Below, one piece after another: positions 46,046-53,996 of a stretch of DNA of 64,000 nt. Source of the stretch: Tenacibaculum sp. M341 (GTDB taxonomy: Bacteria > Bacteroidota > Bacteroidia > Flavobacteriales > Flavobacteriaceae); the NCBI RefSeq assembly GCF_004337695.1, contig NZ_SJXJ01000004.1, positions 124,001 to 188,000 on the forward strand. Reading direction: 5' to 3'. The notes under the pieces are model-generated. The model worked only from the letters and a program-made list of their open reading frames with translations. It was not told where the DNA came from and ran no database searches. Each line of letters starts with the position of its first letter. Position 1 is the first letter of the stretch. The position numbers and the translations under genes are program-made.

Positions 46046-46369
46046 TTATTTTTTATCCCCTAACTGGGTTTTAATAGCTGAAACAACCATTCTTGAAAAA
46101 TAAATACCTAGAAAACAGATGGCATATAATACTCTAAAGGCAGGTTGATCAATTGTAATAATCTCTGAAATACCTTCAATTTCTTCTGCCAGTTTTTTAT
46201 TGATAATTTCGGCATCTACACTTATGATATAAGCTATAGTTAATGATATAGGGATACATATGAGTGTTACAAACAGCAGCCATAGGAATTCTTTAGATAT
46301 CGCTTTTTTAACTGCTGCATATATCTTTTTTATTTTATCTGATTCTTTCTTTATACTCTTTTCATTCAT
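46046..46369 (-). CDS. Small two-helix membrane protein at the head of the eCIS operon
   Basis: 107 residues. Lys-rich N-terminus, two hydrophobic helices (about 29-50 and 80-98) and a short basic tail. Size and topology resemble a holin, but I recognise no family. It lies between a GH18-like membrane hydrolase (14-base gap) and the Pvc16 gene (6-base gap), suggesting co-expression and a role in release or envelope anchoring of the particle. Confidence 0.65.
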   Translation of the reverse strand: MNEKSIKKESDKIKKIYAAVKKAISKEFLWLLFVTLICIPISLTIAYIISVDAEIINKKLAEEIEGISEIITIDQPAFRVLYAICFLGIYFSRMVVSAIKTQLGDKK

Positions 46370-46383
46370 TTTTAATATAGATT

Positions 46384-48222
46384 TTATGGCAAATCTTTCT
46401 CCTTTCTTTCTATCATTTTATCAGCCAAGTAATAGGCGGATATTCCAAGCAAGAAGCCTACTATTAAAAATACAGTTCCGTCACTTATAATATTTTGCAT
46501 TCTAAAAATTATAATAGCTAATATTAGCATGAAAGCTATATAATAGTTTCGCAAAGCTTTATTATTAAAAAAGTTGTTTCGGGTGTTTGGTGATAACATG
46601 GCAATAACAAAACCAACACAAGCAAAAAACAGTACAAAACACATGATGTACAACAAAATGGTTTTGTAATTAGTAATGTGTACTAATTTTTTCTCAACCT
46701 TATTGATTTTACTGTTGGGGTCTGTTAAACCTAAGTTGTCTACGATTTTTGTTACTACTGAAGGTGAGGTGCTCGAACTGCTACTACCATTATTCCCCCC
46801 GTTAGAAGTTGAATTATTTCCAGAACCATTACTATTAGAGTCTGCTGTTCCATTTACACTTCCATTATCTGTTGAATTTGATTGGTTAGATCCATTGCTG
46901 TTGTTTTGACTTGTACTTCCACTACCATTTCCATCTCCGGGAAGATTCATACTAGGAGACTGACCAAATTCATCAGAAATTAATTGCCAAAAACCATCAT
47001 AGCCTTTATCATAACCTAAAGCCCAAATTCCAAGTCCTTTTAGCTTTTGTTGTTTTATTAGTTGGGTTTTAAACTTAAAACTGGTTTCATTTTCAAACCA
47101 ACATTGTCTGTAGGTAGTTTTATCTCCTTTTACTCTATAAACACTATAAGCACTTTTACTAATATCATCAATGTAAATAGATTCGTTTTTTTCAATATTG
47201 GTTTTTATATAACTATAAGTTCTACTACCTATATATTTTTTTACTTTCGATTTAACATCTAAATTTTTAGTTTCCCAAAGCGTACCATAAGTAGGTAAAG
47301 CTAAAATGATTTTATTACTAGGTAAATGACTTTTATAATAATCTACAGATGTGGTTAAGTTATACGGTTCCCAAAATTTTTCACTCTTTAAAGGTGATAC
47401 AGGACCTGCTACTTTACTTCCTTTTCCATAGTAATCGTATCCCATTATTACAAAGCAATCCACAGCTTTGTTTACCGAACCAAAATCAATAGATTCGCTC
47501 CAGTTTACACTAGGAACTGTAACATAAATTTGATAATCTTTATTAGCGCTTTTTAATCTGTTGGATAAGCTCAGCAGAAAGCTAGTATAATGACTTTTAT
47601 CTCTTTTTTCTACACCTTCAAAATCAATACAAACACCATTTGCTTGTCGTTTATTTACTAACTTAACCAAGTTGTCAATCAAGGTTTCAACAGCATTAGC
47701 GTTTTTTAAAAATATTCGATTGTTTTTATCACCAAAATTACTCACCGTAAGGAGTACCTTTTTATTTTTAGCTTTTATTGAATCTATTAAAGGAGTCGTT
47801 GACCAATCATGTGTGGTAATGGGGGCGCCTGTCTTAGGATTTAATTCATAAGAGAAGTAGGCGACAGTAGAAAGCAAAGAAAAATTAATGTTTTTATAAT
47901 AGTCTTTTTCCCAATACGGGTACCAACCAAAAACTTCATAGTTCAGTTTAAAATCTTTAGGTGTAAAGAATTTTTTTAGGTTACTTTTTTTAACGTCAAC
48001 AGAAGAAAATACATGTGCTTTTTTGTCCTTAAGTATTTTATGATGCTGATGTATGAATTTTCTAGCTTGTTTAGCAGAATCATTATGTTTAAATAGATTC
48101 TTAAAGAACTTCACTATCTTCTTCTCTTTTTTTACTTCTTTAGGCATATCCTGAAGTGCAAAAGCAGTTGTGTTTACTATAAAAAGTAAAAGTAGAATAG
48201 AAAAGACACTTTTATAGTTCAT
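46384..48222 (-). CDS. Membrane-tethered GH18-family (YaaH/SleL-like) hydrolase at the head of the eCIS operon
   Basis: The ATG at 48222 gives 612 residues with a normal signal peptide; the open frame extends to 48255. Residues ~85-420 form a GH18 barrel: YEVFGWYPYWEKDYYKNINF, GVCIDFEGVEKRD with the catalytic glutamate, and FVIMGYDYYGKGSKVAG. The GVxIDFE form is that of peptidoglycan-active YaaH/SleL glucosaminidases. A Ser/Asn/Gly linker (GSGSTSQNNSNGSNQSNS and more, ~60 residues) leads to three C-terminal membrane helices. A tethered cell-wall hydrolase beside a holin-like gene suggests particle release or anchoring. Confidence 0.82.
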   Translation of the reverse strand: MNYKSVFSILLLLFIVNTTAFALQDMPKEVKKEKKIVKFFKNLFKHNDSAKQARKFIHQHHKILKDKKAHVFSSVDVKKSNLKKFFTPKDFKLNYEVFGWYPYWEKDYYKNINFSLLSTVAYFSYELNPKTGAPITTHDWSTTPLIDSIKAKNKKVLLTVSNFGDKNNRIFLKNANAVETLIDNLVKLVNKRQANGVCIDFEGVEKRDKSHYTSFLLSLSNRLKSANKDYQIYVTVPSVNWSESIDFGSVNKAVDCFVIMGYDYYGKGSKVAGPVSPLKSEKFWEPYNLTTSVDYYKSHLPSNKIILALPTYGTLWETKNLDVKSKVKKYIGSRTYSYIKTNIEKNESIYIDDISKSAYSVYRVKGDKTTYRQCWFENETSFKFKTQLIKQQKLKGLGIWALGYDKGYDGFWQLISDEFGQSPSMNLPGDGNGSGSTSQNNSNGSNQSNSTDNGSVNGTADSNSNGSGNNSTSNGGNNGSSSSSTSPSVVTKIVDNLGLTDPNSKINKVEKKLVHITNYKTILLYIMCFVLFFACVGFVIAMLSPNTRNNFFNNKALRNYYIAFMLILAIIIFRMQNIISDGTVFLIVGFLLGISAYYLADKMIERKEKDLP

Positions 48223-48837
48223 TAAAAATGATTTAAAACATATCTTAAAAATCAATATGTAAGAAGTAGCCTATAAAGCTCAACAAGTACACGAGAAATA
48301 CTTTGTAAAGATTTTACAATTATTTGGAAGTATTAAGTTTAGTAGTAGCGTTTAAAGAGTGTTTCTATACAGTTAAGATTTTTTTGATTTTAATAGTTGT
48401 TTGGTTATTTAATACCACAAATTAACATATTTAAAATAAAAAACCGACTATTTGAAGCTAATATTTATGTAAATATTTTATAAAGCTTACTTTTTTAAGT
48501 ATTTACTCTGTTTGTTAACACTCATAACGGAGTAATAATTGCTATTAATGTTACATTGAGATTAATTTATTTTGTTAATTTAATAGGAATTACTATCTTT
48601 TGTATGTAATTAAATAACAGTGTGTTTAAGTTGTTTTTTGCTGAAATTTGTTACCTCCTAAACCCAAACAAAACTACCTACTACTAAATAAGTTTAATGT
48701 TAGTAATTATATGTGTCAATTTTTTAGTTGACATGCTTATTTACAGACGATATTTTAGGATTTAATGAGTTTTATGTTCAAATTCTTTTTGTATGCATAC
48801 TTTATTGTACCAAATAAGGAGCTAGAGTAATATCATT
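48223..48837. other. 600-base divergent gap between the eCIS operon and PorP/SprF gene
   Basis: No coding frame. Very AT-rich. It must hold the eCIS operon promoter on the minus strand, but I find no exact TAnnTTTG match near 48222. On the + strand TTG at 48728 and TATTTTAG at 48751 are spaced 20 bases apart. Confidence 0.45.
48728..48758 (+). promoter_or_regulatory. Putative -33/-7 pair for the PorP/SprF gene
   Basis: TTG (48728-48730), 20-base spacer, TATTTTAG (48751-48758; one mismatch to TAnnTTTG), 80 bases before the ATG. Confidence 0.4.
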
Positions 48838-49776
48838 ATGGAAAAAAAATTAATTGATAGGGGGCTATTATTGTTTTTGTTGTTAATTGTTAAGCTTATT
48901 AGTGCACAGCAAGACCCTCATTATACCTATTACATGTATAATACAATGAGTGTAAATCCAGCTTATGCAGGATCTAATGATCATACGGTGATTACTGTAT
49001 TAGGACGGACACAATGGATAGGTTTAGATGGAGCACCTGATTCGCAAACATTAAGTTACGAGACACCTTTAGGGTACACTGGAGTTGGGCTGGGAGTGAA
49101 TTTAACAAATGATAGAATTGGGCCTGCAAATGAGATTTATTTAGATACCAATGTTTCTTACAGAGTTAGAACTAGTGATGAAGGGAATTTAGCTTTTGGC
49201 TTAAAATTAGGAGTACGTCATTTAGGAATTAATTGGAATAAAGGAACACCTCAACAACAAGAAAGAGGATTTCAAGGTACCATAAGTAGATTATTACCAA
49301 CAATTGGAGCAGGAGTTTATTTTTATAAAACTAAGTGGTATGTAGGACTTGCAATACCTAATCTTTTAAGAACAGATCATTATGATGATACAGTAGGTAC
49401 TTCAGCTTTTGGTAGTGGAGATGTAGCGCAAGAACGGTTGCATTTCTTTGGTATTTTTGGATATGTTTTTGATTTAAGTGAAACGATAAAGTTTAAACCC
49501 GCAGCGTTAGTCAAATTGGTGAATGGAGCACCGGCTTCTATGGATATATCGGCTAATTTTTTGATCGAAGAAAAGTTTTCTATTGGAGTTGCATGGCGTT
49601 GGGATGATTCAATAAGTGCCTTATTAGGTATTCAAGCAACAAAAAATTTAAATATAGGCTTGGCGTATGATGTTACTACTTCTAATTATAGTAACTATAA
49701 TTCGGGAACATATGAGATAATGCTTCGTTGGGATATATTTAGACAGTATATATTAAAATCGCCACGATTCTTTTAA
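48838..49776 (+). CDS. PorP/SprF-family type IX secretion outer-membrane protein
   Basis: 312 residues. Signal peptide ending ISAQ, then the family signature QQDPHYTYYMYNTMSVNPAY, AGSNDHTVITVLGRTQWIGL and repeated beta-strand pairs (IGVAWRWDDSISALLGIQAT, LNIGLAYDVTTSNYSNY). These beta-barrel proteins are associated with T9SS; SprF paralogs help secrete giant adhesins such as SprB. A PD40 protein follows in the same operon. Confidence 0.92.
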   Translation: MEKKLIDRGLLLFLLLIVKLISAQQDPHYTYYMYNTMSVNPAYAGSNDHTVITVLGRTQWIGLDGAPDSQTLSYETPLGYTGVGLGVNLTNDRIGPANEIYLDTNVSYRVRTSDEGNLAFGLKLGVRHLGINWNKGTPQQQERGFQGTISRLLPTIGAGVYFYKTKWYVGLAIPNLLRTDHYDDTVGTSAFGSGDVAQERLHFFGIFGYVFDLSETIKFKPAALVKLVNGAPASMDISANFLIEEKFSIGVAWRWDDSISALLGIQATKNLNIGLAYDVTTSNYSNYNSGTYEIMLRWDIFRQYILKSPRFF

Positions 49777-49787
49777 AGAAGTTATTT

Positions 49788-51071
49788 ATGAGAAGTGTAT
49801 TAGTTGTTTTTTTATTAATCAGTTTAGTTGGTTTTAGCCAACGACGTTATGCAGCAGATCGTTATTTTAAAGAGTTTGCTTATGCAAAATCAGCAAAGTT
49901 ATATGAGAAAATTTACCATAAAGGAGATACATCTAAGCAAGTTTTAAGTCGCTTAGCTGATTCGTATTATTTTAAAAATAACTCTAAGAAAGCAGAAAAA
50001 TGGTATAGGTTGTTGTTTAAAAATTTTAAAGATAGTATTTCTTCTGAATATTTTTTTCGCTATGCTCAGGTGTTAAAAAGTAATGGAAAAGTGAAGGATT
50101 CTGATAGTTGGTTACAAAAATTAAAATTGAGTAAAGAAAATGATTCAAGAGCTCTAGCCCTTGAAAACAATCAAGATTATTTTGAGGATTATAGTACTAA
50201 TGAAAAGACCTTTGTCAATTTAAAGAATTTAGATATTAACACTAGGTATTCAGATTTTGGAGGATTTATTTATAAAGATCAATTGTATTTTGCTTCTACA
50301 CGACCTAAAGATGATAAATCAAGTAAGAGGCGATATCAGTGGAATAATCAGCCATTTTTGAATATTTATGTAGCAAATGAAGAACATTATGAGATGTCAC
50401 CAAATTTAGATACTGAGAGTTTTAAACAATTTATAGAAGTGAATACACGTTATCATGAATCTAATGTGATTTTTACTTCAGATGGAAAGACCATGTATTT
50501 TACTAGAGATAATTATGATGGTAAGAAATTGAAAGGAGACATTAATAAAGTAGCTCATTTAAAAATATATAGATCGGATATGATTAACGGCGAGTGGCAA
50601 AATATGAGAAGTTTACCTTTTAATAGTGATGCTTTTTCTTGTGGGCACCCTGCTTTAAGTACAGATGAGAAGAATTTATATTTTGTTTCTGATATGCCAG
50701 GAGGTTATGGAGCTACAGATATTTATCAGGTAGAAATTAAAGATGATGGAACTTATGGTAAAGCTAAAAATTTAGGAAGACAAATTAATACTGAAGGAAG
50801 AGAGATGTTTCCTTTTATTGACAATGAAAATATCATGTATTTTGCTTCTGATGGTCATTTGGGTTTAGGAGCTTTGGATGTGTTTGAATCTAAGATTCTA
50901 AATATTAGTTATACTAAACCTAAAAATTTGGGAACTCCTATAAATGGACCTAAAGATGATTTTGGTTTTGTTATAAGCTACGATAAATCATATGGATATT
51001 TTTCTTCTAATAGAAAAGGAGGAAAGGGAGATGATGATATTTATAGTTTTATTATAAATAATCATGAGTAG
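49788..51071 (+). CDS. TPR/PD40 beta-propeller protein (OmpA-less)
   Basis: 427 residues. Signal peptide ending GFSQ, a TPR-like N-terminal region (FAYAKSAKLYEKIYHKGDTS), then PD40 repeats: FGGFIYKDQLYFASTRPKDD, NVIFTSDGKTMYFTRDNYDG, HPALSTDEKNLYFVSDMPGG, MFPFIDNENIMYFASDGHLG, FGFVISYDKSYGYFSSNRKG. Full-length relatives usually end in a peptidoglycan-binding OmpA domain, which is absent here. Pairing with PorP/SprF is common and points to an envelope-secretion role. Confidence 0.88.
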   Translation: MRSVLVVFLLISLVGFSQRRYAADRYFKEFAYAKSAKLYEKIYHKGDTSKQVLSRLADSYYFKNNSKKAEKWYRLLFKNFKDSISSEYFFRYAQVLKSNGKVKDSDSWLQKLKLSKENDSRALALENNQDYFEDYSTNEKTFVNLKNLDINTRYSDFGGFIYKDQLYFASTRPKDDKSSKRRYQWNNQPFLNIYVANEEHYEMSPNLDTESFKQFIEVNTRYHESNVIFTSDGKTMYFTRDNYDGKKLKGDINKVAHLKIYRSDMINGEWQNMRSLPFNSDAFSCGHPALSTDEKNLYFVSDMPGGYGATDIYQVEIKDDGTYGKAKNLGRQINTEGREMFPFIDNENIMYFASDGHLGLGALDVFESKILNISYTKPKNLGTPINGPKDDFGFVISYDKSYGYFSSNRKGGKGDDDIYSFIINNHE

Positions 51072-51088
51072 GATAAAATACTAAAATA

Positions 51089-51125
51089 CCATCAAGAATT
51101 ATTTGGATATTATAATACTTGATGG
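51089..51125 (+). terminator. Terminator after the PD40 gene
   Basis: 8-bp stem CCATCAAG / CTTGATGG with additional A-T pairing inside, followed by a T-rich stretch (ATCTTTTATTT). Confidence 0.6.
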
Positions 51126-51142
51126 ATCTTTTATTTAACTTT

Positions 51143-51316
51143 TTAATGACTTCCACCAACTTCTTGAGTATTACTATTAGAGTCATCATCACCAATGCCT
51201 GTTGTAGGGTTTAACCCCATATTCCCACCAAAAACTTTGTGAGAATTCTTGATTTTAGCAATTTGAAACTTTTTGAAATTTAGAAGGTCAGATTTTAATT
51301 CTCGATTTTTTTTCAT
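51143..51316 (-). CDS. Gly-Gly-leader RiPP precursor peptide, cysteine-free core
   Basis: 57 residues. The leader (MKKNRELKSDLLNFKKFQIA, then KIKNSHKVFGG) follows the bacteroidotal Gly-Gly precursor pattern of Leu/Phe-Lys rich N-terminus, an (I/L)AKI helix and a terminal GG at 30-31. The 26-residue core, NMGLNPTTGIGDDDSNSNTQ plus EVGGSH, has six Ser/Thr and no Cys. It lies on the same strand as, and 100 bases after, a regulator and split LanB genes. Too short for usual gene calling. Confidence 0.78.
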   Translation of the reverse strand: MKKNRELKSDLLNFKKFQIAKIKNSHKVFGGNMGLNPTTGIGDDDSNSNTQEVGGSH

Positions 51317-51340
51317 TTTTTAAATTTATTTGATTGGAGG

Positions 51341-51348
51341 CTAAACTA
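51341..51348 (-). promoter_or_regulatory. Possible -7 box of the precursor gene
   Basis: Reads TAGTTTAG on the minus strand, one mismatch to TAnnTTTG, 25 bases before the precursor ATG and 31 bases from a 28-bp palindrome. Confidence 0.35.
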
Positions 51349-51378
51349 CTGAATAAACACATAACACTTAGTGTTTTT

Positions 51379-51406
51379 ATTATTGAAATTTATAAATTTC
51401 AATAAT
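51379..51406. promoter_or_regulatory. 28-bp perfect palindrome upstream of the precursor gene
   Basis: Perfect inverted repeat with no loop, centred on TTTATAAA and containing TTTATAAATTTCA at 51389-51401. It lies between the regulator stop (51417) and the precursor start (51316). The same 13-mer occurs twice upstream of the lanB gene. It could be a regulator operator, or a terminator for the regulator gene. Confidence 0.55.
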
Positions 51407-51416
51407 GTTTTTAGAT

Positions 51417-53144
51417 TTAAATATCTTGTTTTTCAGTTGTTTTGTGTTCATTAAGCTGTTTTATGAAATATGTAATACTTATTCCTGTTTTCTTTTGAAA
51501 AGCTGTAGAAAATGATTGTGCTTTATTGAAACCAGCCTCTTCAGCAATTGCTTGAACAGTATATCTTCTGAATGATTTTTCTGTTTTTAATTTGTCAATA
51601 GCATAGTTAATTCTTAATCCATTTAAGTAATTTGAAAAATTAACTTTTTTAGAACTATTGATTATTTTAGATAAATAAGTACTGTTCGTTTTTAACTCTT
51701 TAGCAAGAGTGTTTAAGGTGTAAGATTTTTTTATAAATTTATTTGAGTTTTCAAAAATGGATAATTTATTTAACACTTCTTTTACTAATTCTTCAGAAAG
51801 TCCTGTAGATTTTGTAGTGTTAACTTCAATTAATTCAGATTTTTTATTATCAATTATAGAGTTTTGTTTTTGGTTTTTATTCATTAAAGCAATGAATCTC
51901 TTTTTGTTAATGAGGCTTTTTCTGTAAAAATGAAAAGTGAAAAACAGGAAAAGAGAGGTTAGTAATATTAGTATTATAATGTATTGTTTGTTAGAAAAAT
52001 TTGCTTTATTTAATTGGTCTATAATTCTTTCTTTTTCAGATATAAGTATTGGTATTTCGTATTTATTTACAATTTTTTTACTTAAATTTTCATGTTTGTT
52101 TTTCACAATACTATCAATATTCAAAAGACTTTCTATAGTTTTTAAATACTTTCCATCGTCATTGTTTTTTTTATAGTACTTGAGAAGGTGCTCATAAGAT
52201 ATTTTGGCTTGAAAAAGAATTTCAGAGTGTAATTTAAATAAAGAGTCATTTTGTTTTAAATATTCAATTGCTTGGGGTTCTTGTTCTTTTCCTAGTAGAG
52301 CTTTGTATAGATTAATGTTGCTTATGGCTATATTTGTCTTGTCATTTTGAAATAATTGACGACTTTTTAAAAGGCTGTCTATAGCCATGTCATATTCTTT
52401 TTTGTATAGCATTGTGATGCCATAAGTAGATAAAAAGTGTGGGTATAAGTACTTATCTACATTATTAAAGCTTTCTGAAATCCCCTTTTTATTTATTATT
52501 TCTGCAGAGTCTAAGACATTGTTTCTGTTATATGAATCAGCTAAAGCAAATAATGATTTTAAATATTGTTTTTGATATGTTGCCTTTTTTTCTTTGTTAT
52601 TAAAAAACAATAGATTTTCTCTAAAGATTTTTAAAGATTCTTTTGGCTTATCATCAATTTGATTTTTAAGAAGACCTATATAATGTTTAACACATAATTG
52701 ACCATATTTATCATTAGAGATACCGTAGAATTCGTTTGCTTTTAAATAATTATCCAGAGCTTCAGTGTATTTGGCTAAATAATACAGTTGAATCCCTTTT
52801 TGTAAATATCCTTTTGCTGGATATTCACTATTCTTTTGATTAATTTTTAACGTTAGTATACTGTCAGCATACTTAACTCCTTTTGGAGTATGTCGATAAA
52901 TATTAGAGAAAGAATAATAACCATCAGCAATTTTAATGGTGTTTTTTTCTTTCTTAGCTTTTAATAAAAAAGCTTTTGCGTACAGTTTTTTAACAGAGTC
53001 ATTTTTAGAGTTTATGCTACGATGTTCTAAAATATCGAAACTCATTTCTGTTAAAGAATCAATAGAAATACTTTGGGAAAAGGTATTTTGAATGATTATT
53101 AAAAATAAGGTTACTAGTAGAATGTTTGTTTTAAAGGGAGGCAT
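51417..53144 (-). CDS. Membrane-bound TPR/AraC-type regulator of the RiPP locus
   Basis: 575 residues. Signal peptide or N-terminal helix, a long TPR region (YLAKYTEALDNYLKANEFYG and KKEYDMAIDSLLKSRQLFQN), a membrane helix near 392-412, and a C-terminal AraC HTH domain (LAKELKTNSTYLSKIINSSK, then AIAEEAGFNKAQSFSTAFQK). This architecture transmits an envelope signal to DNA. Its start overlaps the upstream SpaB_C gene stop by 14 bases, so it belongs to the RiPP operon and probably controls it. Confidence 0.88.
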   Translation of the reverse strand: MPPFKTNILLVTLFLIIIQNTFSQSISIDSLTEMSFDILEHRSINSKNDSVKKLYAKAFLLKAKKEKNTIKIADGYYSFSNIYRHTPKGVKYADSILTLKINQKNSEYPAKGYLQKGIQLYYLAKYTEALDNYLKANEFYGISNDKYGQLCVKHYIGLLKNQIDDKPKESLKIFRENLLFFNNKEKKATYQKQYLKSLFALADSYNRNNVLDSAEIINKKGISESFNNVDKYLYPHFLSTYGITMLYKKEYDMAIDSLLKSRQLFQNDKTNIAISNINLYKALLGKEQEPQAIEYLKQNDSLFKLHSEILFQAKISYEHLLKYYKKNNDDGKYLKTIESLLNIDSIVKNKHENLSKKIVNKYEIPILISEKERIIDQLNKANFSNKQYIIILILLTSLFLFFTFHFYRKSLINKKRFIALMNKNQKQNSIIDNKKSELIEVNTTKSTGLSEELVKEVLNKLSIFENSNKFIKKSYTLNTLAKELKTNSTYLSKIINSSKKVNFSNYLNGLRINYAIDKLKTEKSFRRYTVQAIAEEAGFNKAQSFSTAFQKKTGISITYFIKQLNEHKTTEKQDI

Positions 53145-53991
53145 TTGATTTTACTAATTTAAAATTATAAAAACGATATAAATTATCATAACAAACCAGC
53201 TCGTGTAAGCGTTGTTTGTCTCTAAATATCCTGTTTATCATCATGTGAATGTAACTTGATATCAGATCGTCAATATTGATTTTATTTTGCGTGTTTTTTT
53301 CTAATATGTTAGTTTTTATTTTATTTAATTGTAATTTTTGAGTATTCAGTAAATCAATTAGAACTTGATACTCAAAGTGATGTTCCATTTCTAAAAACTC
53401 TATGATCTCTGTTTTTAGATTATTATATTTTTTATTTAATTGTTTGCTTAAAGCTTTGTTTGAATTAAACTCAAATTTAAAAGCATCTAAATTTCTTTTT
53501 GTTAAGAAAAGCCTATCATTTATGCTGTAATCAAAAGCATCAAAAACTATATTGATAGATCGTAAGGTAAAAGCAAAAAGTAGTATGTCATCTTCTATAA
53601 TCTCTAATGCATTTACACAGAGTGTGCTATCTATATTAAAGAATGATTCAGCTTCTTCTATTGTATCTTTACCATATCTTTCTATTTCTCTAAAGTAAGT
53701 GTCTGTTTGTATTTTCCATATTAAATCGTTTTCAACATAACTAGAAATAGCTTTGTTAAAAAGATTAATTATAGTGCCCAATTGATCAATATTCGTACAA
53801 AGAAATCGAACTCTTAAATGAGTATCAGGATCTTTATATCTGATAAAAAACCATTTACTAATCAAATTTTGGTTAATTAGTTTTTCTACTAAGGGTTTTA
53901 TGGTGTTTACTAATACAACGTCAGAAATTCTCTTACCACAGTATAGTTTATAGTAAATCCATTCATCTCCAAGTATAAAGGCTCGTTTCAT
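53131..53991 (-). CDS. Thiopeptide-type bacteriocin biosynthesis protein (SpaB_C, LanB elimination-type domain)
   Basis: 286 residues. The N-terminal DEWIYYKLYCGKRISDVVL, then KWFFIRYKDPDTHLRVRF and the C-terminal SSYIHMMINRIFRDKQRLHE are signatures of the SpaB_C/Lant_dehydr_C domain that carries out glutamate elimination in split dehydratases, or amino-acid ligation in some systems. It begins six bases after the LanB N-domain gene. Together the two proteins equal a full LanB in length (1025 residues). Confidence 0.88.
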   Translation of the reverse strand: MKRAFILGDEWIYYKLYCGKRISDVVLVNTIKPLVEKLINQNLISKWFFIRYKDPDTHLRVRFLCTNIDQLGTIINLFNKAISSYVENDLIWKIQTDTYFREIERYGKDTIEEAESFFNIDSTLCVNALEIIEDDILLFAFTLRSINIVFDAFDYSINDRLFLTKRNLDAFKFEFNSNKALSKQLNKKYNNLKTEIIEFLEMEHHFEYQVLIDLLNTQKLQLNKIKTNILEKNTQNKINIDDLISSYIHMMINRIFRDKQRLHELVCYDNLYRFYNFKLVKSNASL

Positions 53992-53996
53992 AAACT

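Noticed and set aside
46676-46909. Leu/Pro/Glu-rich open frame on the + strand
   Set aside because: It is the complement of the Ser/Asn/Gly linker of the GH18-like protein.
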